Source of the DNA: Rhodopirellula bahusiensis
GTDB taxonomy: Bacteria; Planctomycetota; Planctomycetia; Pirellulales; Pirellulaceae
Reading direction: 5' to 3'
Length of the DNA: 64,000 bases
Assembly (NCBI RefSeq): GCF_002727185.1
Contig: NZ_NIZW01000008.1
Coordinates: 186,001 to 250,000, forward strand
Shown piece after piece: positions 26,252 through 34,724 of this stretch. Positions within the stretch are counted from its first letter, which is position 1. Each line of letters begins with the position of its first letter. Below the pieces are notes generated by a model. It did no database searches and was not told the DNA's origin. It was given only the letters and a program-made list of their open reading frames with translations. Made by a program: the position numbers and the translations under genes.

Positions 26252-27345
26252 CGGTCCATTGTCTCCCGTAGCGAAACAACCGTTTCAAGGATGGCCGTCA
26301 TTTGCTGTGGGCGTTTCGTTCGCTGAAGTTGCGTGCAAGAGGCAAGTAGTTCAACCCAATCTTTCGATCCTGTCCAAAACTTGAGTTTGCTCAATTCCAC
26401 ACCGCGTTCGGGTAGGCTTCCAAGCGTTGATTGGGTCATGATTCGTCCCCAGGAATACACATCAACAGTACCATCGATCTCGCCTGCGCCAACTTCTGGG
26501 GCGCGATACGCACTCTCGGGCCACTCGTCCGCAGAAACAGTCGGATAGTCTTCGGTCAGCTTTGCCAACTCAAAATCGGTGAGGACAAGACCATTGTCGT
26601 CGTCCTTGAGCACGATCGAATTTGGGCTGAGCTCTCGCAAAATGACGTCCGCTTTGTGCGCGGCTACGATCGCTTCAGCAAGCTGCTTGCCGAAGTCATT
26701 CAGGTTGGCTGAGTCCAGAGGACCGTGGCCCAGCCGATCGTCCAAGTCCAGGCCATCGATCCATTGGTCAATCACCCACCAAGTGTCGCGGTCTTGATCT
26801 GGAAACGTCGAATAGCATGTCGGGAAATGTGAATTTGGTGCGAGCCGTTCGCAAACTGAGAGGTGTCGCGACATAGCGTGCCTCGTTCGTTCCTTGTCCT
26901 CATCGCTTCGCTCATGAAATTCGTAACGCTTCCCGCGACCACGGCGGTTCGGCTCAAATGCATGATTCATCGCAAAGACGCGATACTGCAAACCGTTGGC
27001 GATTGTGACTACCGGAGATAGTGCCTTTCCGACAATCCATTCCCCCGTGCCTAGCTCAGCTTTCGAGCCAGAGGCGATTGCTTTCGGCGTGTATTCGTCA
27101 ACATCGACGATGTCTAGCATCGCCACATCAAACACATCGGCAACGAATCGCGCCGTCGATATTTGCACCGATTCGTTCCGAAAGACCTTTTTTGCTGTTC
27201 GCATCTGCGTTTCGGTGTGCTTGCAGTAGTCGCGAAGGGTCCATCCGCGACCGAGCAATAGCCGTTTCATGACGTGCGGGTTGAGTCGCACAGTGCCGTC
27301 GAGTGTCGGCATCGAATCGTCAGAATTCTGATCTCGTATCACCAT
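26248..27345 (-). CDS. HTH domain fused to pseudokinase
   Basis: 365 residues from ATG 27345, chosen for a strong GGAGGG site 8 bp upstream; an upstream ATG at 27432 is less likely. Residues about 20-75 (RLLLGRGWTLRDYCKHTETQMRTAKKVF) form an XRE-type helix-turn-helix. The rest is a kinase-like domain with degraded catalytic residues: LRELSPNSI in place of HRD-x-KP-x-N (Glu238 for Asp), DFE for DFG, but a retained YRAPEV. It should bind rather than transfer phosphate, perhaps as a regulator sensing the other kinases and acting on a promoter. Transcribed with the Cas4-like gene. Confidence 0.78.
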   Translation of the reverse strand: MVIRDQNSDDSMPTLDGTVRLNPHVMKRLLLGRGWTLRDYCKHTETQMRTAKKVFRNESVQISTARFVADVFDVAMLDIVDVDEYTPKAIASGSKAELGTGEWIVGKALSPVVTIANGLQYRVFAMNHAFEPNRRGRGKRYEFHERSDEDKERTRHAMSRHLSVCERLAPNSHFPTCYSTFPDQDRDTWWVIDQWIDGLDLDDRLGHGPLDSANLNDFGKQLAEAIVAAHKADVILRELSPNSIVLKDDDNGLVLTDFELAKLTEDYPTVSADEWPESAYRAPEVGAGEIDGTVDVYSWGRIMTQSTLGSLPERGVELSKLKFWTGSKDWVELLASCTQLQRTKRPQQMTAILETVVSLRETMDR

Positions 27346-27420
27346 CGATGGTCCCTCCGGCTGCGTGTCGAGAATGCACCCATCTAACACTCCTGAGCGC
27401 AAACGAGTTTTGGCAAGATT

Positions 27421-27849
27421 ATGGCCACTCATTCCACCCAGTGTACCCCGGAGCGACCCGTGACTGTGCTAGAAACCTTCCGCGACGTGTTGAAACAACG
27501 GATGCAAGCCTTCCTTTGGCGGAGCGTGGCGTCTGATGTTGAAGCCGACACGATTCTTCAAGACGTGGCAAATCTTGAGCGACTCGAGCAGCAAGCAAAA
27601 CGTTACGAGGCGGAGGGCAACCCTAATCTTGCGGCGCTCCTTCGCCAACGGGCCGCGATGATGAGTATGGATGCACCAGGTGGCTCGATCACGCAAGCAC
27701 TGGAATCAGTCGGCGGTGCGGCCTCATCGACCGGCTTGCTGGCGGATGGGCGCGACGACAAGGAAAAGCCCGAAGAAACGGCGGTCAAGCCGGCGACGCG
27801 TCGACGCAGCCGAAAGCGTCCGTCTGATCAAGCATCCTGCGGTGAGTAA
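27421..27849 (+). CDS. Small helical protein before the replication-relaxation genes
   Basis: 142 residues (ATG 27421), or 129 from GTG 27460, which has a better GGAG site. The N-terminal half is helical (TVLETFRDVLKQRMQAFLW..ILQDVANLERLEQQAKRYEAEG) and the C-terminus is basic and disordered (TRRRSRKRPS), suited to DNA contact. No family recognised. It begins a plus-strand run with the two replication-relaxation-like genes and the coupling protein, so it may belong to the transfer/replication machinery. Divergent from the HTH-pseudokinase gene. Confidence 0.65.
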   Translation: MATHSTQCTPERPVTVLETFRDVLKQRMQAFLWRSVASDVEADTILQDVANLERLEQQAKRYEAEGNPNLAALLRQRAAMMSMDAPGGSITQALESVGGAASSTGLLADGRDDKEKPEETAVKPATRRRSRKRPSDQASCGE

Positions 27850-27873
27850 GTGGCAGTGTGCCGGAAACCCGAA

Positions 27874-28476
27874 ATGGACTTGCTCTCAGTACTGACAAGC
27901 AAGCTTCGCGTTGCATCACAACAGCAATTGTCGATGGCTGATGCAGGTTGGAATGAGCGAATGGTCCGAATGTTGGTGAGCCGAAGGCTGCTTGCCTCAG
28001 CAAGATTCACCATCGCCGTCATCGATGCCGGCGACGAACCATTCGTGCAATGGCAGCCAGGTCAATCAGCACCCGACAGCGGCTCCATCGCGTACTTGGG
28101 CAGACGCCGTTTGAGCCAATCACAACGAAAGAGTCAGACAGTTGTGTGGGCGACCGAACGAGCGGCGGCCTTGGTCGGAGGCATCGGAGGGAAGCTGCGC
28201 CAACCTTGGCAAGTATCTCACGACTTGGGCGTCGCGTCGATCTATTTCCACCTTCGACGCACTGCTGAGCACGCGGCGAGTCAGTGGATTAGCGAAGATA
28301 TTTACCGCCGCGATATCGCAAGAACGACGACTGAAAAAATCGCCGACGCGTTCTTGATGTCTGAGTCTGAGAAACCTCAGTTGGCAATCGAACTGGTCGG
28401 AGACTATTCGGCCGCTCGTCTACGTGACTTTCATCAGTTTTGGTCGAATCGGGGAGTCGCTTACGAGTGGCGGTAG
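27874..28476 (+). CDS. Replication-relaxation-like protein A
   Basis: About 200 residues from ATG 27874 (GTG 27850 is an alternative). It resembles Replic_Relax (PF13814) plasmid proteins: an N-terminal winged-helix-like part (LRVASQQQLSMADAGWNERMVRMLVSRRLL), then W-Q-P-G-Q, and a HDLGVASIYFHLR segment typical of the family before a nuclease-like fold core (AIELVGDYSAARLRDFHQFW). Members are found near plasmid origins and transfer genes and are thought to act in relaxation or mobilization. The next gene follows after 2 bp. Confidence 0.72.
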   Translation: MDLLSVLTSKLRVASQQQLSMADAGWNERMVRMLVSRRLLASARFTIAVIDAGDEPFVQWQPGQSAPDSGSIAYLGRRRLSQSQRKSQTVVWATERAAALVGGIGGKLRQPWQVSHDLGVASIYFHLRRTAEHAASQWISEDIYRRDIARTTTEKIADAFLMSESEKPQLAIELVGDYSAARLRDFHQFWSNRGVAYEWR

Positions 28477-28478
28477 AC

Positions 28479-29243
28479 ATGACCAAGAACAAATCCTCGA
28501 TCCGACTGACGCGACGTGACTACGGAATACTCCGGGATGCAGCGAAGTATGGCATGGTTGTACCCGAGCTGTTGCAGGCTCAGCGTTTCGCCGGGCAGAA
28601 GCCCGCAGCGGTCCAGTCAACATTGCGAAGGCTTTACGGACACCCTCCCGAGTATCGGTTTCTCCGTCCCGAGAAGCTCGACGCGAAACGAGTGTACTAC
28701 CGACTCACTTCCCGAGGTTGTCGGCAGATCGGAGTGTCGCGTGATGCGTCGCGGAAGCTCGGAATGCAAGCGGTCGCCGAACGGTATGCGACGACTTGGT
28801 TCATCTCGGCTGATTTGGCCGGTGGACGATCTTTGCTTGACCCCAAGGAATTTCCCGAGCAGTTTCCGAACATTCGTGAGCGACTGCCCAAGAAGCGGTT
28901 TCATACAGAGCAGGTCGGACAGACCGTTCGACTTGGCTACTTCGTCACCGACCTCAGAACTGACGTTCGTCGACTCGTGCGTCAGAGCTCCACCGTCATG
29001 CGGAGGTTTATAGAACGTCGATGGTTCGATGACTACCTGCGCCACGATCGGTTCGTCTTCACCGTCTTGACGTTCAACGAATCTAAAGCCGTCGAAATCG
29101 ACACGAAGTTGCGGCTGACGTTTCAACAGCAATTGTCGCGGCCGCTCCAGTCGATCGGGCTACAACCGGCTGGTACGGAAAGCATCGCCGTGCGAGTCCT
29201 CGTCGTCCCCGGTCTCGACACATTGATTCCCGAACCAAGATAG
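28479..29243 (+). CDS. Replication-relaxation-like protein B
   Basis: 254 residues from ATG 28479 (an in-frame alternative start lies at 28440). It opens with a winged-helix-like LTRRDYGILRDAAKYGMVVPELLQAQRF..QSTLRRLY, as in MarR-like/replication-relaxation N-termini, and has a second part with YATTWFISADL and a basic RRLVRQSSTVMRRFIERRWF stretch. No relaxase His-triad or Tyr motif was recognised. It sits 2 bp after protein A and 4 bp before the coupling protein, so the three are one transcript. Confidence 0.68.
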   Translation: MTKNKSSIRLTRRDYGILRDAAKYGMVVPELLQAQRFAGQKPAAVQSTLRRLYGHPPEYRFLRPEKLDAKRVYYRLTSRGCRQIGVSRDASRKLGMQAVAERYATTWFISADLAGGRSLLDPKEFPEQFPNIRERLPKKRFHTEQVGQTVRLGYFVTDLRTDVRRLVRQSSTVMRRFIERRWFDDYLRHDRFVFTVLTFNESKAVEIDTKLRLTFQQQLSRPLQSIGLQPAGTESIAVRVLVVPGLDTLIPEPR

Positions 29244-29247
29244 GACC

Positions 29248-32013
29248 ATGCCTTACCGCGACATCGAGCCAACTTGGCACAACTCCAAGGACAAATACGA
29301 CGTATTGGATTGGGCGAATATTCCGCCGTTCACGTGCGATATGAACTATCGCCTTCCGCAACAGCATGGAGTTTCCGGCTTCTTTCAATGTGCCCGAATG
29401 ATGTTGATCGCTTCCGTAGCAACGGTCGCAGTTCAATTCACATTGAAACTCGGAATCGCGTCGGCGTTCTTGGGTACTGCGTCAACGACGTTTGTCGTGA
29501 TTGTCGCCGCAATTGTTTTCTGCTTTCCGGTTGATCCAGAATACCGGCGTTGGCAGGATCGTCTAGCCTCGGCCGCCGGAGCATTCTTGATTTGGGGCTT
29601 CCTGGCATTCGTCGCATTGGTTAATTCGGCAGGCGAGGCAACGGTTGCCACGTTTGTTGTTGGCACACTTTGCATCTCATTCTTTGCAGATCGCATCGCA
29701 ACCCACCACCTGCACTGGGCCAGCGCCAACCCGCTCGTCGATCGGAAAACGATGACAAGCTGGCGACGGGATTGGCGAGCGCGGTGGACCGGGTTCAGCG
29801 ACAAGTTGCCGTCAAACCAGTGCGAGACGGCAACGGCACGTGCCGCGTTCTCTCTGATTCTGAAACTGCGCAAGATGTATCCGCTCGGCTTCCTGACGGT
29901 CGTAGTCGTCTTGCTGTGTGCGGTATCCGTAGCTTCAAAGATGAATCACGCCGACTTCGGGAACCGGAATGGAATCCTCGTATTCCTTGCGTCGCTGGTG
30001 GGACTATCTGCCGTATCCGCTGCCTATTGTGTGCTGATGCCAGATTCCCCCAAGGCATTCCTTAGCGCGGTTGGCGGCGCTTACGAGTACGGAGGCTCAG
30101 GTCCTACGCCGGCTTGGGTATTTCACAGTCCACTGGGAAGTCGAGTTACACGCCGGCTGATGATTTCGGTCATCACTGCAACGATAGTGTCGGTGTATTC
30201 GGCACTCGCGTTTTCGGCGTTTTCCTCTCATTCGCCCGAGACCCTCAACGCGATCGTTGGACTTCTTGGTTTCACGTTGGTCCTACCCGCGATTGGCGGC
30301 CCCGCAATTCTGATCCTCGGCAGCTTCGTTGCAGCCGCACCCACGATCGTTGCTCATCATCGCGCGCTCAATCGTGTTGGTGCTGTCGAACACCACCGAG
30401 ACTGGAGCGAATTGGATGGCTACATCCAGCGCGTACAAAACAGTCGAAATTCGATCGAGCGACGGCACAACATTGTAGGAATTCACGCAACGGGAAAGTA
30501 TCCGATTCTCGCGGACACGGACTTGCAATTCGAGCACCAACACGTACTGGGCCCGACTGGTGTCGGTAAGACGGCCCTGTCGCTAACAACAGACGTGATT
30601 CAAGCGATTAGACGCGGTGATGGGCCATCCATCATCATCGATTGCAAAGGAGATCGCGCTCTGTTTGAAACTGCGAGACTGGAAGCAGAGCGAGCGGGAC
30701 GAACGTTCAAATGGTTTACCAACAAACCGGGACGCTCGACCTATCTGTTCAATCCGTTGGCGCACCTCAATGATCCCCAATTCACGCTTCCAGAGATTCT
30801 TGGAGTCATTCTACAATCGTTGAACCTGTACCACGGTGACGACTACGCCAGAGCCTACTTCGGAAAGGAAGTGCGAACGCTCCTGCGGGATGCCTATCTC
30901 GCCACCATGCCGGACGAGCAGAGCCGGCGTGGAATTGGTGGTGGCCGACGCTTTCGCCGCGAGGGAAAGATTGAATCATTCTGGGACTTGGACGACGTCC
31001 TCAAGGAGTTGGCGGCCAATAGCCGGCAGTACGAAGCAGCAAAGCATCTTTCCATGATCGTTCAATCGCTATGTGACTTCGAGCAACTCAGTCTCACTCC
31101 GTCGCGCGATCCGAACGAAACGGCCATCGAGCATGCGATTTCGATGCCGGAAGCCATCGAAGAAAAGCAGGTTCTGTACTTCTACTTGGTTGGCTCGCTT
31201 GACGTTGCGTCTGTTGGCGAGCTGGCGCGACTTGCACTGTTCGCTGCTAATGCCGCGGCGATCAAGTACCGTGACCGGACAAACGAGAAGCCACGCATCC
31301 AATTTATCGCGGACGAAGCTCAATGCCTCGTCGCGAAAAACATCGAGACTGTGCTTCAGCAAGCCCGTGACGCGGGAATCGCGTTCACTTTTGCGCACCA
31401 ATCGCTAAGCCAACTGAAGCTACCCGGCGGCGTGGATTTAACGCAGCAGGTGCTGAACTCGACTTGTATCAAACGCTACCACGCGGCGCGTGACCCCGCA
31501 TCGCAGAAGTATATTTCGGATATCTCTGGGACGACGACCTACTATTCGCGGAAATGGAAACAGTTCAAGAAACGAATTGATGCGGGAATTGTTAGTTCGA
31601 GGTACGCCTGCACCGATCCAGATGGGGTCATGCGAATCGACATTTCGGAACATGTGGGACCCAGACTGGAGCCGGAGGACATTCGCGACATCAATCGCGA
31701 CATTAACAAGAGCATTGCGATCTTTGAGCGAAACTCAGGCTATTCGCAGTACTGTGGAGCATTTCCGATGGTTACCGAGTGGCCAGTCTCGATGCGAGAG
31801 CACGTCAAGAGAAGTCGAGCCGCATGGCCTGAAAATCAAGGCGAGACTATTTCAATCGGTGGAGCGTGGCCCGGTGGGAACGAGAATACGATTGCACCCA
31901 CAACGCACCCAGAGATCGATCTGACCGTCGACCCCGCCAATTTGGACGAAGCGTTACGAAAAATCCATCAGAAGCTGACTGGAGATGATTCTCGCGACGA
32001 GAATGCAACCTAA
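29248..32013 (+). CDS. TraD/TraG/VirD4-like coupling ATPase with extended membrane domain
   Basis: 921 residues. Several hydrophobic segments between about 45 and 370 indicate about six or more transmembrane helices, more than the usual two of VirD4. The motor follows: Walker A GPTGVGKT at 435-442, SIIIDCKGD, then Walker B FIADEAQ at about 690, and HQSLSQLK (the conserved Q of sensor/motif III). The tail continues to HVGPRLEPEDI. It would recruit the element's relaxosome and pump DNA to a type IV channel. No VirB4, VirB6 or pilus gene is in the window, so the channel must come from elsewhere or from the missing left part. Confidence 0.85.
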   Translation: MPYRDIEPTWHNSKDKYDVLDWANIPPFTCDMNYRLPQQHGVSGFFQCARMMLIASVATVAVQFTLKLGIASAFLGTASTTFVVIVAAIVFCFPVDPEYRRWQDRLASAAGAFLIWGFLAFVALVNSAGEATVATFVVGTLCISFFADRIATHHLHWASANPLVDRKTMTSWRRDWRARWTGFSDKLPSNQCETATARAAFSLILKLRKMYPLGFLTVVVVLLCAVSVASKMNHADFGNRNGILVFLASLVGLSAVSAAYCVLMPDSPKAFLSAVGGAYEYGGSGPTPAWVFHSPLGSRVTRRLMISVITATIVSVYSALAFSAFSSHSPETLNAIVGLLGFTLVLPAIGGPAILILGSFVAAAPTIVAHHRALNRVGAVEHHRDWSELDGYIQRVQNSRNSIERRHNIVGIHATGKYPILADTDLQFEHQHVLGPTGVGKTALSLTTDVIQAIRRGDGPSIIIDCKGDRALFETARLEAERAGRTFKWFTNKPGRSTYLFNPLAHLNDPQFTLPEILGVILQSLNLYHGDDYARAYFGKEVRTLLRDAYLATMPDEQSRRGIGGGRRFRREGKIESFWDLDDVLKELAANSRQYEAAKHLSMIVQSLCDFEQLSLTPSRDPNETAIEHAISMPEAIEEKQVLYFYLVGSLDVASVGELARLALFAANAAAIKYRDRTNEKPRIQFIADEAQCLVAKNIETVLQQARDAGIAFTFAHQSLSQLKLPGGVDLTQQVLNSTCIKRYHAARDPASQKYISDISGTTTYYSRKWKQFKKRIDAGIVSSRYACTDPDGVMRIDISEHVGPRLEPEDIRDINRDINKSIAIFERNSGYSQYCGAFPMVTEWPVSMREHVKRSRAAWPENQGETISIGGAWPGGNENTIAPTTHPEIDLTVDPANLDEALRKIHQKLTGDDSRDENAT

Positions 32014-32081
32014 AGACACTCGCCGGTGCCGTCCGTTTCGAGTGAAATGAGAGAAACCAACAAGAGTTGCGAGCTTCAGAT

Positions 32082-32408
32082 ATGACGATCTATCACCTTC
32101 TGCTCGGCCTGTTCATTCTGTACCTAGTTGTACGGAAGATACAAAAGCGAGCGTATCATCATCCCGAAAATGAGGGTTTGCAGACTTGGAAACGCATCGC
32201 GACCGGTCTGCTCACCATCGCGTTCTACGCATACATGTGCGTCGTGCTACCGTCATTTTTCAATCGATTCACGCGCAGCGAATCGGAGTCTCTGCCGAAC
32301 GAAGACAGCACAACAGCCGTGGACGCTCCGTCCGGCGAAAATCCACCACCACGAACTATCAGCGATTTTCTTTTACCTCCGCTACCGTCCTGGAGTGATA
32401 AACACTGA
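32082..32408 (+). CDS. Small two-helix membrane protein
   Basis: 108 residues from ATG 32082. Two transmembrane helices (IYHLLLGLFILYLVV and IATGLLTIAFYAYMCVVLPSFF) are followed by a Pro/Ser-rich tail. No family recognised. It lies 68 bp after the coupling protein and may serve in the same transfer process. Confidence 0.55.
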   Translation: MTIYHLLLGLFILYLVVRKIQKRAYHHPENEGLQTWKRIATGLLTIAFYAYMCVVLPSFFNRFTRSESESLPNEDSTTAVDAPSGENPPPRTISDFLLPPLPSWSDKH

Positions 32409-32559
32409 CGGCTTGAAAGCCATTGATTTCGATCAATGCGGAAACGTGTTTCTGCAATTGGTTTTCATAGCGACGACGTGCTCGTTGCGAATTACTACCG
32501 ACGCTTCGCAGTCTAACGACTGGGCAATGAACCGTGGTTCATCGCTTGCGATCGGTGGG

Positions 32560-32590
32560 ACAAAAGACTCTTCGGAGTCTTTTGTTTTTT
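32560..32590 (+). terminator. Strong intrinsic terminator
   Basis: ACAAAAGACTC - TTCG - GAGTCTTTTGT followed by TTTTT: an 11-bp stem with a UUCG-type tetraloop and a T-run. It ends the 27421-32408 plus-strand transcript. Confidence 0.88.
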
Positions 32591-32686
32591 CGACACTGGT
32601 GCGTTCGCACCGGTTGTCGTCGGTGGCGTTGGCCCTCCCGAATCTTTGATTTGCCTCGTGTTAGGCGAATGACAGATTTGCAAACT

Positions 32687-32715
32687 GTCCAAGACTAGCC
32701 GTGGCTAGCTTGGAC
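32687..32715 (+). promoter_or_regulatory. Leader hairpin upstream of RBS
   Basis: GTCCAAG(a)CTAGCC pairs with GGCTAG CTTGGAC (a single bulged A and 2-nt loop), ending 10 bp before an AAGGAG site and 23 bp before ATG 32738. This position suits control of translation of the next gene, or RNA stability. Confidence 0.5.
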
Positions 32716-32737
32716 CATTGAAAAGGAGAGCCAGCGT

Positions 32738-33076
32738 ATGGCAACAAAAAGAGAAAATGAAACTTTCACCATGTGGACGCATATCGAGAATGGCAGACAC
32801 ATGCCTCGAAGGATTCATCGGATGGAAATCGTCGTCAATGGTCGAACTCACATGATTGAAGGTGACAACCTTCCTGATGTGATGGTCACTGACTGCGGAC
32901 AAGCGAGAAAGGGAACGCACCTTGCGACTCTATTGCTAAACCCGAAGAAAAAAGAAGTTTTCGTTCCAAGCCTGGCACAGCCCTGGCCGCTGGGGCGCGA
33001 CTTTTTGCACATCCTCATTGGGTTTGTCGGATTCGTGATGTTTCGATTCTTCATTTTATTGCTACTGGACGTCTAA
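32738..33076 (+). CDS. Small hypothetical protein with C-terminal membrane helix
   Basis: 112 residues with a strong AAGGAG site. An N-terminal soluble part with alternating strands (RIHRMEIVVNGRTHMIEG) is followed by a C-terminal transmembrane helix (ILIGFVGFVMFRFFILLLL). Tail-anchored topology is likely. I know no family. It stands alone between two terminators (32560 and 33088). Confidence 0.65.
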   Translation: MATKRENETFTMWTHIENGRHMPRRIHRMEIVVNGRTHMIEGDNLPDVMVTDCGQARKGTHLATLLLNPKKKEVFVPSLAQPWPLGRDFLHILIGFVGFVMFRFFILLLLDV

Positions 33077-33087
33077 CGTCCAACCTT

Positions 33088-33119
33088 CTGTCAGTGGTCC
33101 ACCGCCACTGACAGTTTTT
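33088..33119 (+). terminator. Intrinsic terminator
   Basis: CTGTCAGTGG pairs with CCACTGACAG over a 7-nt loop and is followed by TTTTT, 12 bp past the stop at 33076. Confidence 0.88.
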
Positions 33120-33161
33120 CCCAATTTGCAACTGCGACGGAAGGACTAACCGAAATTGGAG

Positions 33162-33512
33162 ATGATGACCAGAGAAACGAACCAGATCGCCGAACTCGCG
33201 GCACTGATCGACGCCATTCCACGAGGATTCAGGGAACCGATCCTACTTGCAGCAATCGTCACCGTACCCCACCGCATAGGAAACGAAGACTTTGTCGTCT
33301 CGTTGCGTTCGCGGTTCGTCGACTGCCTGAACTCGTACGCTGGCGTTTCAATTTCTCCGGAATTCCGCTGCTCAGTCGAATACATCGAGATTCGAGAGGT
33401 CGTCGCGATGTTTGCCACCAGCAATTCGCTCGATTGGACGGAGTCGCTAGTCCGTCAACTGGTCCATGCGGTGGCAACTCGTGCATTGCCTGCCGAAAAA
33501 GTGAAACGTTAA
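33162..33512 (+). CDS. Small helical protein heading the MT-A70-like operon
   Basis: 116 residues from ATG 33162 (ATG 33165 equally possible). Mostly helical: IAELAALIDAIPRGFREPILLAAIV; no motif recognised. Its stop overlaps the start of the next gene (TAATG), implying translational coupling. It is the first of four overlapping plus-strand genes (33162-34960). Confidence 0.65.
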   Translation: MMTRETNQIAELAALIDAIPRGFREPILLAAIVTVPHRIGNEDFVVSLRSRFVDCLNSYAGVSISPEFRCSVEYIEIREVVAMFATSNSLDWTESLVRQLVHAVATRALPAEKVKR

Positions 33513-34525
33513 TGAACGAGCCAAGGGAATTATCGTTGTTGTCCACTGCGTCACGCGCGCTGTGTGAAGCAAAAACCGTCGATGAAGTGAAGGACATTCG
33601 AGATAAGGCCGAAGCGGTGAAAGCATACGCTCGCAAGGCAAAACTCGGCCACAGTATTCTCGTCGAAGCAGCGCTCGTGAAAGTGCGAGCTGAACGTAAA
33701 CTAGGCTGCATTCTTTCGGAAACGGAACTTGCGAAAGCATCGCCAGGGAATCAATTTACCGTAGCCGATCACGCGACTGAAGACGGTGCTCCGACATTGG
33801 CGAGTCTCGGAATCACAAAGTCCGATTCGTCAAGGCTACAGCGGATCGCAAGGTTGCCCGAGGACGTGTTTCAGGGATATCTAAGCGAGTCAGTGGAAGC
33901 AGAAAGAGAGCCAACCACTGCCGGGCTGCTGAAGCTGGCGAAGCGACAAAGCAAGCCGTCGGAAGATGCGACTCAAACGTACGGCGAGAAACCGGCGGGT
34001 TCCGAAGGACTGTCCACAGTTTCCCTGCACGAGATCATCAACAGCGGCACGAAGTTTGGCACCATTCTGGCTGAACCACTTTTCTTGCAACGGCGATCGG
34101 TCACCGACGTCACTATACCGATTGCAGCGCCAGCCTTGGACGACCTCTGCTCGATGCCCGTATCAGCGATCGCGTCCGATAACGCTCATCTCCACCTTTG
34201 GTCCCACGCCGAGATGCTACTGGATGCTTTGGACGTGTTGGAAGCATGGGGATTTGAGTATCGGTCTTGCTTTGTTTGGGTGGAAACGACTGAGGCGGAA
34301 GAGTGCGATTTCTGGCAATCTCAATGCCGCTTTTTGCTGTTGGGCTACAAAGGAAACCCGTCGTTCGGTGAAACAACCTGCCGCAACTGGCTGAAGTTAA
34401 ACCCGCAACAACGAGACTCACGCCACGCGACAATTCGCAAGTTGGTCCAGAAAGTCAGTCCCGGCCCCTACATGCAACTGTTCGTTCCAGAGGCCGCCGA
34501 TGGCTGGACAACCGCCGCACATTGA
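33512..34525 (+). CDS. MT-A70-like methyltransferase with decayed catalytic motif
   Basis: 337 residues from ATG 33512 (coupled TAATG). The N-terminal 130 residues are the helical, Lys/Arg-rich region common to phage/plasmid MT-A70 proteins (KAYARKAKLGHSILVEAALVK). The C-terminal domain matches MT-A70 in several blocks: HLHLWSHAEMLLDALDVLEAWGFEYRS, FVWVE, a CRFLLLGYKG and SPGPYMQLF ending. But the catalytic D-P-P-W is replaced by AEPLFL (about residues 185-190). It is therefore probably inactive on adenine, or a repurposed binding protein. Followed by a zinc-ribbon gene overlapping by 26 bp. Confidence 0.78.
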   Translation: MNEPRELSLLSTASRALCEAKTVDEVKDIRDKAEAVKAYARKAKLGHSILVEAALVKVRAERKLGCILSETELAKASPGNQFTVADHATEDGAPTLASLGITKSDSSRLQRIARLPEDVFQGYLSESVEAEREPTTAGLLKLAKRQSKPSEDATQTYGEKPAGSEGLSTVSLHEIINSGTKFGTILAEPLFLQRRSVTDVTIPIAAPALDDLCSMPVSAIASDNAHLHLWSHAEMLLDALDVLEAWGFEYRSCFVWVETTEAEECDFWQSQCRFLLLGYKGNPSFGETTCRNWLKLNPQQRDSRHATIRKLVQKVSPGPYMQLFVPEAADGWTTAAH

Positions 34526-34724
34526 TGAGCATGAACTCCTCAATTGGCACAAGGCAAACTGCAACTCCTGCACGCACGAGAGGTATGCGCCGTTCCGCCC
34601 ACTTCGCTGTACGTCCTGTGGCGGCAGAAACGATGAATCGTCACCCCAGCTCCCACGTTGGATCGAGCTGGCTTCACCATCTAGCACGGACGCATCAAAA
34701 CCATGCGGAAAAACTACATCATGA
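34500..34724 (+). CDS. Small zinc-ribbon protein
   Basis: 74 residues. ELLNWHKANCNSCTHERYAP then CTSCGGRND supply two C-x-x-C pairs of a zinc ribbon; the tail is Ser/Pro-rich. Its overlaps support reality: it starts inside the end of the MT-A70-like gene, and its own TGA overlaps the next gene's ATG (ATGA at 34721-34724). Function unknown. Confidence 0.65.
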   Translation: MAGQPPHIDEHELLNWHKANCNSCTHERYAPFRPLRCTSCGGRNDESSPQLPRWIELASPSSTDASKPCGKTTS

